A stretch of DNA of 24,383 bases from Phytohabitans sp036906915 (GTDB lineage: Bacteria > Actinomycetota > Actinomycetes > Mycobacteriales > Micromonosporaceae): contig NZ_JBAKHX010000100.1 in the NCBI RefSeq assembly GCF_036906915.1, positions 1 to 24,383 on the forward strand, written 5' to 3'. This document shows positions 13,863 to 22,149 of this stretch, in pieces. Under the pieces are notes generated by a model. The model worked only from the letters and a program-made list of their open reading frames with translations. It did not search any database and had not been told where the DNA came from. Made by a program: the position numbers and the translations under genes. Each line of letters opens with the position of its first letter. Within the stretch, counting starts at the first letter, position 1.

Positions 13863-15190
13863 GCGGGAACCTTGGGCGACGAGTCGTCGGACGCCGGGAG
13901 CGTGTCCATGAACGAGCTCACCGAGAACACCGCGCGCCCCGCCCCGGGCGGCCCGTACCCGGGCGGTGAGGTCAGGCCGTTGGCCTCCATGGTCGCCCGG
14001 TATGCCTCCAGCAGCCGGATGTGGTACTCCAGCGGTGCGCCCTGAGGATTGGTCCGGCCCAATGGCGTGGTCGGCTCGGGGCACCAAGTGGTGAATCGCG
14101 GCAGGATGCCCCGAGACATGAAGTACTGGAGCCCTTCGGTTGTCGACTCGATTGCCTCGTCCACCGTACGGAACCCGAACGGCTCGGCCATCTCGATGCC
14201 GGCCACGAAGTTGGGGATGACGTTGCGGGGGCCGAAGATCTCCGCCGAGTCGAGAATGCGGCGGTGCCACTCCTCCCGCCCTACGTACCTTTCCTTCCCG
14301 GGGCAGTACAGCTCAAAAAGACGCTTATCCCACACTTCGTAATTGGGGTGGTAGATGCGAATGCCGTAGTCGTGGAACCGCTGCACGTCCTCCCGGGGCA
14401 GCGCCTGCGCCACCACCTTGCCGATCCAGCGGCCCGGGAAGCGCTCCTCGATCGCCTTGGCGTACCGCCCGTAGAAGTCGGCCTCCGCCAACCCGTCCAC
14501 CTTCGACGTCACGCTGCCCCCGGTCAGCGTGTACGCGTGGGAGCTGCGCGCAGTGTCGTACTTGTTGATGATCTCCAGCGCCTCGAGGACCTCGTCGACC
14601 GGCTTCACCCCGGTGTACGGCCGCCCGGCCGCCTTGTGCTGGCGCCAGTTGTGGTTGATGTCGCAGTACTGGCACTCTTCCTTGGCGCCGAAGTACTGGC
14701 AGACCCGGAACACCGTCAGGTAGATCAGGTAGCCCCACTGGATGGTCGGCGCGACCTCCATGACCGACTTGCCGTTGGCGAGCGTGTGCCGGTAGTAGTC
14801 CGGCATCGGCGGCAGCCCGACGTCGGCGATCGGCCGCCCGTCGAGAAAGAGCCGGGCCACGCCGTCGGCGTCGGCCCGCACGCGGTACGGCGAGTCGGGG
14901 TTGACCCGCACCGACACGACCGTGCGGCGCAGCTCGTATGGCCCGCCGGTCAGCACGACCTCTTCCGGTGGCCGGCGCAGCGCCGCCTCGCCCAGCTCGG
15001 GCAGGGTGCGGTGGTCGAAGGAGAAGATGAAGTACGACTTGGGTTTGACCGCGCCGTCGTCACCATCCGTCAGCACCGACTCGTCGAACGCCATACCGCC
15101 GCGCAACAGATCTTCCTTGAGCACCGCCTCGCGAGGAATGTGGGGAAAGCGACCCATCAGGTCTTCGATCACATCGGTGCGCGTCGGCAT
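13859..15190 (-). CDS. Radical SAM protein with unusual CX8CX2C cluster motif
   Basis: 443 aa. The only tight cysteine cluster is C164, C173 and C176 (VCQYFGAKEECQYCDI). It has CX2C followed by Asp-Ile as in radical SAM enzymes, but eight residues rather than three between the first two. Downstream, YTLTGGSVTS (about 226-235) resembles the SAM-binding GGE motif, and a barrel-like series follows (WIGKVVAQALP, IRIYHPNYEVWD, NVIPNFVAGIEM). An N-terminal 140-residue domain precedes the cluster, ending in an Asp/Gly-rich section. The product should bind a [4Fe-4S] cluster and cleave SAM to a radical. Substrate unknown. It is translationally coupled to the ThuA-like gene, suggesting one pathway. 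The ATG at 15190 has GCAGG nearby. It is divergent from the SsgA-like gene with 112 bases between. Confidence 0.8.
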   Translation of the reverse strand: MPTRTDVIEDLMGRFPHIPREAVLKEDLLRGGMAFDESVLTDGDDGAVKPKSYFIFSFDHRTLPELGEAALRRPPEEVVLTGGPYELRRTVVSVRVNPDSPYRVRADADGVARLFLDGRPIADVGLPPMPDYYRHTLANGKSVMEVAPTIQWGYLIYLTVFRVCQYFGAKEECQYCDINHNWRQHKAAGRPYTGVKPVDEVLEALEIINKYDTARSSHAYTLTGGSVTSKVDGLAEADFYGRYAKAIEERFPGRWIGKVVAQALPREDVQRFHDYGIRIYHPNYEVWDKRLFELYCPGKERYVGREEWHRRILDSAEIFGPRNVIPNFVAGIEMAEPFGFRTVDEAIESTTEGLQYFMSRGILPRFTTWCPEPTTPLGRTNPQGAPLEYHIRLLEAYRATMEANGLTSPPGYGPPGAGRAVFSVSSFMDTLPASDDSSPKVPA

Positions 15191-15302
15191 CGGTCAAGCC
15201 TGCCATCCCGGGGTGCCCGGTGCGGTGGGTATCCGCCCGACTTGTGCCGCCGATCACCTCCAATATTCATCCGACGCCCTTCGCGGACCGTATTCAACGA
15301 TC

Positions 15303-15710
15303 GTGAGATGGAGGAAGCGCTCGGCGTGGCAGATGCTGATGGGTCACGCGTACTCGGCGACGGTCGACGGATCGGTGACCATCGGACTCGGGTACGCCGC
15401 CGAGGACCCGTACGCGGTGCACGTCCTCGTCAGCGCCGACGCGACCGACGCGTCCTGCTGGGTGTTCGCGCGAGACCTGCTGCTCGCCGGCCTGACCGGC
15501 CAGGCCGGGGAGGGTGACGTGGTCATCGGCACCGAGCCGGGCGCCAGCGTCGTCAGCATCATCCTGCGCAACGGCCGGGACATGCTCGCGATCGACCTGC
15601 CCAGGGCGCCTCTGTGCCAGTTCGCCGCCGACATGCTGAGCATCGTCCCGCGCGGCCGCGAGGGCGGCTACGTGGACGTCGACGCGGGCCTTCGTTCGCT
15701 GCTGGCCTGA
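15303..15710 (+). CDS. SsgA-like (SALP) sporulation/cell-division protein
   Basis: About 135 aa, the usual SALP length. The family signature is clear: AAEDPYAVHVLVSA, then CWVFARDLLLAGL, QAGEGDVVIGTE, SIILRNGRDMLAIDLPRAPL, and the C-terminal YVDVDAGLRSLLA, which matches the HFDLDTELSHIL end of SsgB. SALPs of streptomycetes place and control septation during sporulation, SsgB by recruiting FtsZ. The start is uncertain. GTG 15303 gives a full-length protein and could be leaderless, with TATTCA at 15291-15296. ATG 15333 or 15339 would remove a basic N-terminal stretch (RWRKRSAWQ). The stop is one base from the end of the convergent LacI gene. Confidence 0.88.
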   Translation: MRWRKRSAWQMLMGHAYSATVDGSVTIGLGYAAEDPYAVHVLVSADATDASCWVFARDLLLAGLTGQAGEGDVVIGTEPGASVVSIILRNGRDMLAIDLPRAPLCQFAADMLSIVPRGREGGYVDVDAGLRSLLA

Positions 15711-15711
15711 G

Positions 15712-16713
15712 TCAGGCGGGCGGGAGCTCGCCGGAGCCGCGCACGATCAGCCGCACCGGCAGGACCACGCGCCTCGGCGGGGTGTCGTCTCCGTTCAGGC
15801 GGTCGAAGAGCAGCTCCGCCGCCCGGCGGCCCAACGCCTGCGGGTCCTGGTAGACGGCCGTTACCGGCGGGTTCAGCGATTCGGCGCCCTGGAAGTCGTC
15901 GAAGCTCACGTGGGCAATGTCGGTGCGGTCCTCCTGGTGCAGCGCCCGCACCACACCGAGCGAAGTTCGAGCATTCGCCGAAATGACCGCGGTCGGTTGC
16001 GGATCGGACTTGAGCAGCTCCACCATCGCGGACGTCGAGTTCTGCGCACCCATCGCGTCGACCCGCACCAGCCGCTCGTCGACCTGCAGCCCGGCGTCCA
16101 GCATCGCGGCCCGGAAGCCCTGGTATCGCAGCCGTGTCGTGTAGATGTGCAGCCGGTCGCCGATGAACGCCACCCGCCGGTGCCCGTGGTCGATCAGGTG
16201 TCGGGTGGCCAGGCGGGCGCCGCCCTCGTTGTCGGCGAGCACGGTGTCGGCGTCGTGCTGGATCGGCGGCCGGTCGACGAACACCGTCGGCAGGCGGGCA
16301 TGCCCATGCTCCAGGTACGAGTGGTCGCCGGACGTCGGGGTGATGATCAGCCCGGCGACGCGGCGGTTGGTGAGGCCGTTGACGACGACGCGTTCGTTCT
16401 CCGGGGCGTACCCGGCGCTCGCGATCACCACGAACATGCCCCGCTCCCGCGCCACCTCCTCGACCGCGCTGGTCACCTCGGCGAAGAACGGGTCGGCGAT
16501 GTTTTCGACCACGAGGCCCACCGCGTCGTCGCGCCCCACCCGAAGCGAGCGCGCCACCGGGTTCGGGTAGAACCCCAGCTCGCGGATCGCCGCCTGGACC
16601 CTCTCGGCGGTGCCGGGCGCTACGGCCGGGTCATCGTTGATGACGCGCGAGACGGTCTTCGCGCTCACCCCGGCCAGTGAGGACACGTCGCGCAGCGTCG
16701 GCCTCCGGGACAT
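15712..16713 (-). CDS. LacI-family transcriptional regulator of the sugar operon
   Basis: 333 aa, full length for LacI/GalR. It has an N-terminal helix-turn-helix and hinge (TLRDVSSLAGVSAKTVSRVIN, shortened: LAGVSAKTVSRVIN; NPVARSLR hinge at about 52-59), then a periplasmic-binding-like effector domain with DPFFAEV, GLIITPTS, FVDRPP, HRRVAFIGD and VSFDDF. It should repress the operon and release DNA on binding the sugar or its phosphate. Its ATG overlaps the PfkB gene stop by one base (TGATG), so it is the last gene of the operon and reports on its own transcription. I found no convincing operator inside the window; the main promoter lies beyond the right edge. Confidence 0.95.
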   Translation of the reverse strand: MSRRPTLRDVSSLAGVSAKTVSRVINDDPAVAPGTAERVQAAIRELGFYPNPVARSLRVGRDDAVGLVVENIADPFFAEVTSAVEEVARERGMFVVIASAGYAPENERVVVNGLTNRRVAGLIITPTSGDHSYLEHGHARLPTVFVDRPPIQHDADTVLADNEGGARLATRHLIDHGHRRVAFIGDRLHIYTTRLRYQGFRAAMLDAGLQVDERLVRVDAMGAQNSTSAMVELLKSDPQPTAVISANARTSLGVVRALHQEDRTDIAHVSFDDFQGAESLNPPVTAVYQDPQALGRRAAELLFDRLNGDDTPPRRVVLPVRLIVRGSGELPPA

Positions 16714-17696
16714 CAGGCCTCCACGTGTTGCTCGGCCGCCGCGCCTCCGGCGGCGGCCACGAGCGCGGCCAACTCGCGCGCCCGTGCGGGGTCGACCCCG
16801 CCGGCCAGTTCCTGCTCCACGGACGCCGTGGCGGTGGCGACCGCGAAGACGATCGCATCGGTATCGCTGGCACCCGCCTCCCAAGCCTCGACCAGCCCGC
16901 CGACGAACGAGTCACCGGCCCCGACCGGGTTGACCACCGGCACCTGGACGGTGGGCACCCAGCTCACGGTCTCCGCGTCGCCGTAGGCGGTGCCCGCGGC
17001 CCCGGCGGTCACGGCCGCCGACCGGGCACCCCGGGCGCACAGCTCCCGCACCGCCTGCTGGGCCCGGTCGGGCACGTCCGGGTCGCCGTCGTGCACGGAT
17101 TCGTCGGCGTGCCCCCAGAGCACGCCGCTCGCCTCGGCCAGGTTGGGCGTGACGATGTCGGGACCGGCGGCCACGGCGCCCGCGAGCGCCGCCCGCGCCG
17201 CGTCGACCACGACCTGTACCGCGAACCGTTGCCCGATGCCCACCAGCCGCCCGTACCCGTCGTCCGGTGCCCCCGGCGGCAGGCTGCCCGAGCACACCAG
17301 CGTGCGGTGCCGGCCGCTGGCCAGCTCGGCGGCCACCGCCTCCTCGTACCGCCGCCACGCCTCCTCGGAGATCTCCGGGCCGGGCTCGTTGAGCACCGTG
17401 ACGCGGCCGGAGTCCTCCAGGTAGATGGTGGCGACCCGGACATCGCCGGCCACCGGTACGCCCACGAGGTCGACGGGCTCAGCGGCGAAGAGCCGGCGGA
17501 TCAGCACGGCGTCGTCGTCGGGTTCGAAGGCGAGCAGGGTGGCCCGGCGCCCGAAGGCGGCCGCCACGCGACCCACGTTGAGGCCCTTGCCGCCGGCCGT
17601 CACCGCGGGCCGGGGCGGCCGGAGCACACTGCCGAGCCGCAGCTCAGGCAGGCGCACCGTCCGGTCCACGGTGATGTTCGGGGTGGCGATGAGCAA
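16713..17696 (-). CDS. PfkB-family phosphofructokinase/tagatose kinase-like
   Basis: 327 aa, from the 1-phosphofructokinase/LacC branch of the ribokinase superfamily. Members phosphorylate a sugar phosphate, giving a bisphosphate for an aldolase. I see ATPNITVDRTV with the substrate Asp (D11), AGGKGLNVGRVAAAFG (35-49), and NPVGAGDSFVGGL with the anion hole and catalytic base D262. The TTG at 17696 is chosen because a near-perfect AAGGAGG lies five bases before it and because the family begins exactly here; no ATG/GTG is suitably placed. It follows the P-loop kinase by 29 bases. Working with the two LacD-like aldolases, it probably makes their bisphosphate substrate. Which hexulose phosphate is used cannot be read from the sequence. 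Confidence 0.92.
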   Translation of the reverse strand: MLIATPNITVDRTVRLPELRLGSVLRPPRPAVTAGGKGLNVGRVAAAFGRRATLLAFEPDDDAVLIRRLFAAEPVDLVGVPVAGDVRVATIYLEDSGRVTVLNEPGPEISEEAWRRYEEAVAAELASGRHRTLVCSGSLPPGAPDDGYGRLVGIGQRFAVQVVVDAARAALAGAVAAGPDIVTPNLAEASGVLWGHADESVHDGDPDVPDRAQQAVRELCARGARSAAVTAGAAGTAYGDAETVSWVPTVQVPVVNPVGAGDSFVGGLVEAWEAGASDTDAIVFAVATATASVEQELAGGVDPARARELAALVAAAGGAAAEQHVEA

Positions 17697-17725
17697 GGAG
17701 TCCTCCTTCGAAAACCCTTGGCAGG

Positions 17726-18301
17726 CTACCGGCCCGGCGCCAGCGCGCCGGCCCCGGTCAGTGCCGCTGTGACCTGGTGTGCCAGCGGAGCGGTGGTGTC
17801 GATGGCGACGTGCGGCACGGCGGGCGGGTCGAGTACACCGGAGCCGAGGAACGCGGAGAGGTCGGCGATCTTGCGCCGGTCGCGGGGCGCGGCGCGCTCG
17901 GTGAGCCTGCGAGCCACCTCCGCGGGCGGGCAGGTGGTCCAGATCAGGGCAGCACCGTGGGGCGCACCGAGGCGGTCGCTCAGTGCGCTCCACGCCGCCG
18001 GGTCGGAGCGCTCCGACGTGAACGGCGCGATCAGTACCACGGACACGCCCGCGGCCAGGCAGCCGGCAGCGGTGTCGATCAAGGCGGCATAGGTGGCGTC
18101 GCGGGTGGCTGACCGTACCCGGGGATCGTCGAGATCAGCTGGCGCGGCGCCGAGCAGCCCGGCCACGACGGCGGTCAGCGGGCCCGTGAGCACGTCCTGG
18201 TCGAGCGGTGCGGCGCCGGCCGCGCGCGCGAGCGCCGAGCCGAGCACGCTCTTGCCGGAGGCCGGGGCGCCGGCCACGACGTAGGCCCGCACGGCGCCCA
18301 T
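17726..18301 (-). CDS. P-loop small-molecule kinase (AAA_33-like)
   Basis: 191 aa. The N-terminus has a Walker A GAPASGKS (11-18), followed by LDQDVLTGPL, a likely substrate or magnesium site (APLDQD). A central VVLIAPF strand and a lid-like Arg-rich section RRLTERAAPRDRRK come after it. This layout fits small P-loop kinases of the AAA_33/gluconate-kinase/zeta-toxin-like group, which phosphorylate sugars or nucleotides. The ATG at 18301 begins two bases after the aldolase stop; a GTG at 18307 overlapping that stop as GTGA is equally possible. Position inside the operon argues for a sugar or sugar-derived substrate. There is no antitoxin-like partner, so a toxin role is unlikely. Confidence 0.78.
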   Translation of the reverse strand: MGAVRAYVVAGAPASGKSVLGSALARAAGAAPLDQDVLTGPLTAVVAGLLGAAPADLDDPRVRSATRDATYAALIDTAAGCLAAGVSVVLIAPFTSERSDPAAWSALSDRLGAPHGAALIWTTCPPAEVARRLTERAAPRDRRKIADLSAFLGSGVLDPPAVPHVAIDTTAPLAHQVTAALTGAGALAPGR

Positions 18302-18303
18302 CG

Positions 18304-19248
18304 TCACACCCCGAACGCCTCGTACCAGGTGGGGGACAGCTCGGCCGCCGTGGCACGCTCCCGCCACGGCCGCCCGTGCTGGCGCACGATCGCGGTGAGC
18401 GTGTCGAGCCGGTCCGCCGCGCGCGCCACCGCCACGTCGCGTTCGCCCGGTGGCAGGTGCCCGACCGCGTCGCCCCACACCGCGCGCCCGGCGATGTATC
18501 CGCTGGCGCCGGCTTTCGCCGCGATCTCCATCTGCGCCGCGAAGTCGTCGAACCCGGCGCCCTCGCTGAGCAGCACCCACGGCACGGTGGACGCGGCGTC
18601 GAGCTCACGGCATGCGGCCGCGGACCCCGGGAACTGCACCTTCAGCACGTCCACGCCCAGCAGCGTGAACTCGGCCGCGGTGGCGACGATCGCGTCGGCC
18701 CGCCCGCCATCGCCCTCCTCGGGCGACAGCGGATACCAGATCGGCTCGACGATCAGCGGTAGCCGCTCCCGCCGGCACGCCGCCGCGAGGTCGGCGACCA
18801 GCTTGCGCTGTTCCGCGGCCACCTCGGCCAGCTCGGCTCGGTAGAAGAGGATGAGCTTGACCGCGTCGACCCCGAGTTTCGCGATCTTCTCGGGCGTCCA
18901 CTGCGGACGGAGCACAGTGGACAGATCCCAACCGGGTGGGCGCTCCGGCGTGTACGTCAGCAGCTCGACAGGGGCGATCACGCCGACCGAGCCGGGCAGC
19001 GTGCCGGTGGCGATGGCCTGCCCGAGCGAGTACACCGGGTCGAGAAGCACCGCCGACGCGTGCCCGGCCAGCGCGCTCACCAGGTGCAGCTTGGAGTCGA
19101 CGACGGTCCGGTGCGGCACCCGTGCGACGTCTATGTCGAAGAGCGCGACGTAGTTCTCCGGATGGTCGAGGGCGGCGACGCAGAAGAAGCCGTCGCCGGT
19201 GGCGAGCCGCGCCAACCGGCGCACCGTGCCGAGCCGTTGAACGTCCAC
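18304..19248 (-). CDS. LacD-like class I aldolase, paralogue A
   Basis: 314 aa, from the tagatose-bisphosphate aldolase (LacD/YihT) family of TIM-barrel class I aldolases. The Schiff-base lysine is probably K203 in VDVLKVQFPG, matching VDVLKVEVP of LacD. Also present are VEPIWYP, WVLLSEGAGFDDF and AGASGYIAGRAVWGDAVG. Where the family and the second aldolase in this operon have a DQR motif, this protein has ALDHPENY (D28-H29-P30), so substrate phosphate or head-group recognition may differ. The GTG at 19248 has AAAGG six bases upstream; an in-frame ATG at 19308 would add a Pro-rich, uncharacteristic N-terminus across the hairpin. It probably cleaves a ketose phosphate to two three-carbon units, but it may act on another substrate. 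Confidence 0.85.
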   Translation of the reverse strand: MDVQRLGTVRRLARLATGDGFFCVAALDHPENYVALFDIDVARVPHRTVVDSKLHLVSALAGHASAVLLDPVYSLGQAIATGTLPGSVGVIAPVELLTYTPERPPGWDLSTVLRPQWTPEKIAKLGVDAVKLILFYRAELAEVAAEQRKLVADLAAACRRERLPLIVEPIWYPLSPEEGDGGRADAIVATAAEFTLLGVDVLKVQFPGSAAACRELDAASTVPWVLLSEGAGFDDFAAQMEIAAKAGASGYIAGRAVWGDAVGHLPPGERDVAVARAADRLDTLTAIVRQHGRPWRERATAAELSPTWYEAFGV

Positions 19249-19283
19249 AGTAAACCTTTCTCCGGACGGACCTGGCTGTTGTG

Positions 19284-19320
19284 GCGGGGGAGCCGGCGCC
19301 GGCCGCACCGGCTCCCCCGC
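19284..19320 (-). terminator. Hairpin after the sugar-binding protein gene
   Basis: GCGGGGGAGCCGG (19284-19296) and CCGGCTCCCCCGC (19308-19320) form a perfect 13-bp stem with an 11-base loop, four bases after the stop codon. No T tract follows. Inside an operon, such hairpins after the binding-protein gene commonly attenuate read-through or protect the upstream message, so binding protein is made in excess. Confidence 0.8.
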
Positions 19321-19324
19321 GCGA

Positions 19325-20311
19325 TCAGCACTTGTCTTTGTAGATGTACTTGCTGACCTCGGGGTCGCTCATATTGTCCTTCGTGACGATGAGCGACTCG
19401 GTGGCGATGTTGGTCTCGACGGTCTTGCCCTCGATCGCGTTCGCTGCCTGCTCGACGCCCTGCACGCCGATGTCGTACGGCTTCTGCGCGACCAGCGCCT
19501 GCACGTCGCCGGCCTCGAGCTGCTTGATCTGGTCGGGTCCGGCGTCGAAGCCGACGACCTTCACCTGGTTGCTCTTGCCGGCCGACCGCACACCGGTGGC
19601 GGTGCCCTGCGCGGAGAAGAGGTTGGTGGCGAAGACACCCACCAGGTCGGGGCTGCGCTGAAGCTCGGCCTGGATGATGCTGGCCGCGGTCTGCGGCGAG
19701 TTGTGCGAGTACTGGGTCGCCGCCGCGAGCGTGAAGTTGGTGAACTTCGTCTTCACGGCCTCCTCGAAACCGGCCACCCGGGCGTCCACCGAGGACACGC
19801 CGGGGTCGGTGGAGATGACCAGCACCTTGCCCTGCTTGCCGGCGAGCAGTTCGTTGAGCGCCTCGGCGGCCTTGGCGCCGCCAAGCTTGTTGTCGGTCGC
19901 GATCCGGGACGCGCCGATGCTCGTGTCGTCCACTGTGGTGTCGACGAGCACCACCTTGGTGCCGGCGTCCTGGATGCGCTTGAGGGGGGTTACGGACGCC
20001 TTGACGTCGTTCGGCGCCACGAGCAGCGCGGCCGGCTTGCTGGCCGAGACCGCGTCCAGCAGCGGGTTCTGGAGTGTGGCGTCGAACTTGTCGGGGCCCT
20101 GGACCTGCAGGTCGACGCCCAACTCCTTGGCCTTCTCCTTGGCACCGCACTCCATGGAGATGTAGAACGGGTCGCCCTTGACGCCGACCATCAAGGTAAA
20201 CCTCTTGCCGGACGCCGATCCGCTGTCCGATCCGCTGTCGCCGCCGGTCTCGTCGGCGCACCCGGCGACCAGCAGTACGCCGGCGGCCACGACCGCCGCG
20301 ATTTTCTTCAT
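19325..20311 (-). CDS. Sugar ABC transporter substrate-binding lipoprotein
   Basis: 328 aa, RbsB-type periplasmic-binding protein (Peripla_BP_4) of the CUT2 class. The N-terminus is a lipoprotein signal, MKKIAAVVAAGVLLVAGC, with lipobox LVAGC and C18 as the lipidated cysteine. An Asp/Gly/Ser linker follows. The mature domain begins FTLMVGVKGDPFYISM and has two lobes with typical AALLVAPND, VVLVDTTVDD, DNKLGGAKAAEAL and VVGFDAGPDQIKQLEAGD motifs. It captures a sugar outside the membrane and hands it to the permease. TAGGAGGT precedes the ATG, one of the strongest ribosome sites in the window, fitting high expression. It follows the permease gene by 18 bases. Confidence 0.95.
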   Translation of the reverse strand: MKKIAAVVAAGVLLVAGCADETGGDSGSDSGSASGKRFTLMVGVKGDPFYISMECGAKEKAKELGVDLQVQGPDKFDATLQNPLLDAVSASKPAALLVAPNDVKASVTPLKRIQDAGTKVVLVDTTVDDTSIGASRIATDNKLGGAKAAEALNELLAGKQGKVLVISTDPGVSSVDARVAGFEEAVKTKFTNFTLAAATQYSHNSPQTAASIIQAELQRSPDLVGVFATNLFSAQGTATGVRSAGKSNQVKVVGFDAGPDQIKQLEAGDVQALVAQKPYDIGVQGVEQAANAIEGKTVETNIATESLIVTKDNMSDPEVSKYIYKDKC

Positions 20312-20329
20312 GTGGTTACCTCCTAGGTG

Positions 20330-21388
20330 TTATCCGCGGTTGCGGGTACGCCGCCGCAGTTGGTCGAACCAGACGGCGACGATGAGCACGAGGCCCACCG
20401 CGACGTCCTGCCAGTAGGGCTGGACCCCCGTGATGACGAAGCCGTTCTTGAGTACCGCCGGAATCCAGACGCCGATCAGGGTGCCGATGATCGAACCGAC
20501 GCCGCCGAAGAGGCTGGTGCCGCCGAGCGCGACGGCGGTGATCGCCTGGAGGTTGTCGGTGGAGTGCCCGCCGATGCTGGTGGTGGAGAAGTACGCGAGG
20601 GACAGGAACCCGGCGAACCCGGCCGACATGCCGCCGATGACGTACACCTTGAGCAGGTGCCGCTCGACGTTGATACCGGCGCGGCGCGCCGCTTCCGGGT
20701 TCGAGCCGATCGCGAACGTGTGCCGCCCGAACACCGCCATGTGCAGCAGGATGAACCCGGCGGCCACCACGACGAGCGCGATGGGGATGAGGTTCGGCAC
20801 GGCGGCGATCCACGAGCCGTGCCCGAGCGGGTCGAGCGCGTACGTCGCCGTGTTGACTCCATTTTGGAGGATCAGCGCCACGCCCAGTCCGGCCCCGAGG
20901 GTGCCGAGCGTGGCCAGCAGGGGCGGCACCTTCAGGTACGCCACCACCAGCCCGTTGATCGTCCCGATGAGCAGGCCGGCCAGCAGCGCCCCCGCGAGCG
21001 CGACCAGCATGTACCAGCCCTTGGTCTGGTCGGCGGCGACGTCCGCCGCGGTCGTGTCACCGCCCGTGCCGACGAGCTGGAGCGCGTGTACGGCGAACAC
21101 CTCGCCGAGCACGATGCCGCTCGGTATCGACAGGTCGACGCCGGCGGTGATGATGACGAACGTCGTGCCGACGCTGACCACGGTCAGGATGGCCACGTTC
21201 TGCGCGAGCTGGACGAAGTTGCTGCGCTGTGTGAACGTGTCCGGCGCGAGGATCGAGAACGCCGCGATGATGGCCAGCAGCACCGCGAACGTGACCATCG
21301 TCGGGTTGCGCAGGAGCGCGCGGACCAGCGGCACGCTCGGGGTCACCGGCTCCTGCGACTCGGCCTCCGCCGGCTTGGTCTGCGTCAT
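20330..21388 (-). CDS. Sugar ABC transporter permease (RbsC-like)
   Basis: 352 aa, BPD_transp_2 family. After a 25-residue cytoplasmic tail it has roughly ten hydrophobic segments. It shows the family signatures VSVGTTFVIITAGVDLSIPSG (shortened: FVIITAGVDLSIPSG, about 76-90), GLLIGTINGLVVAYLKVPP and the ATPase-coupling loop GSNPEAARRAGINVER, then AVALGGTSLFGGVGSIIGTLIG. A soluble-looking insertion (VGTGGDTTAADVAADQTKG) lies between two helices. The ATG overlaps the ATPase stop by four bases (ATGA), and GAGGAGGTG precedes it. A homodimer would form the pore. Confidence 0.95.
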   Translation of the reverse strand: MTQTKPAEAESQEPVTPSVPLVRALLRNPTMVTFAVLLAIIAAFSILAPDTFTQRSNFVQLAQNVAILTVVSVGTTFVIITAGVDLSIPSGIVLGEVFAVHALQLVGTGGDTTAADVAADQTKGWYMLVALAGALLAGLLIGTINGLVVAYLKVPPLLATLGTLGAGLGVALILQNGVNTATYALDPLGHGSWIAAVPNLIPIALVVVAAGFILLHMAVFGRHTFAIGSNPEAARRAGINVERHLLKVYVIGGMSAGFAGFLSLAYFSTTSIGGHSTDNLQAITAVALGGTSLFGGVGSIIGTLIGVWIPAVLKNGFVITGVQPYWQDVAVGLVLIVAVWFDQLRRRTRNRG

Positions 21389-22149
21389 GACGGCACCTCC
21401 TCCCCGTTCGCCTCGTTCGCGTACGCGCCGGAGATCGCGGCGATGAGCCGGTCGACGTCGGCCTCGCCGCGCCGGAAGCGGGCGACGCGCGCGCCGAGGC
21501 GCAGCACCTCGATCCGGTCGGCGACCTGGAGCACCTGCGGCAGGTTGTGCGAGATGAACACGACCGCGATGCCCTTGTCGCGGATGCGCTCGACCAGCTC
21601 CAGAACCTTCGCGGTCTGGATGACACCGAGGGCGGCGGTCGGCTCGTCCATGATGATGACCTTGGTGGCCCACATGGCCGCCCGCGCGATCGCCACGGAC
21701 TGCTTCTGGCCGCCGGAGAACTCCGCCACCGGCGCCCGCATGTCCTGCACCAGGCCCACGCCCAGGTCGCGGAACGCGGTCGCGGTGCGCCGGCGCATCT
21801 CGGGGTGGTTGTGCAGGATGCCGAACCGGCGCAGCTCGCGGCCGAGGAAGACGTTTCCGGCCGCGTCCAGGTCGGGGGCGAGAGCAAGGTCCTGGTACAC
21901 GGTCTCGATGCCCCGAGCCTTCGCGTCGTGCGGATCGGCCAACCGCACCGGATTGCCGTCGATCTTCACCTCGCCCTCGTCCGGCGAATACACCCCGGAC
22001 AGCACCTTCGTGAGCGTCGACTTGCCCGCGCCGTTGTCCCCGACAAGCGCCGTCACCTCACCGGGAAACGCCTCGAACGAGGCGTGCCGCAACGCCTTGA
22101 CGTGCCCGAACGTCTTCACCACCCGGTATGCCCCCAGGACAGGTCTCAT
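21385..22149 (-). CDS. Sugar ABC transporter ATPase, single domain
   Basis: 254 aa, one nucleotide-binding domain. Many CUT2 ATPases (RbsA, XylG) have two fused domains. This one resembles the single-domain FrcA type and so must dimerise. It shows Walker A GDNGAGKS (about 37-44), the Q-loop TVYQDLALAP, signature FSGGQKQ, Walker B VIIMDEPTAALG and H-loop FISHNL. The D-loop is AALG rather than the usual AALD/SALD, a common feature of this subfamily. The ATG at 22149 overlaps the aldolase stop by four bases. It energises the permease encoded next. Confidence 0.93.
   Translation of the reverse strand: MRPVLGAYRVVKTFGHVKALRHASFEAFPGEVTALVGDNGAGKSTLTKVLSGVYSPDEGEVKIDGNPVRLADPHDAKARGIETVYQDLALAPDLDAAGNVFLGRELRRFGILHNHPEMRRRTATAFRDLGVGLVQDMRAPVAEFSGGQKQSVAIARAAMWATKVIIMDEPTAALGVIQTAKVLELVERIRDKGIAVVFISHNLPQVLQVADRIEVLRLGARVARFRRGEADVDRLIAAISGAYANEANGEEVPS

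Noticed and set aside
17726..18301. Zeta-type toxin
   Set aside because: There is no antitoxin gene, and the frame is embedded in a sugar operon.
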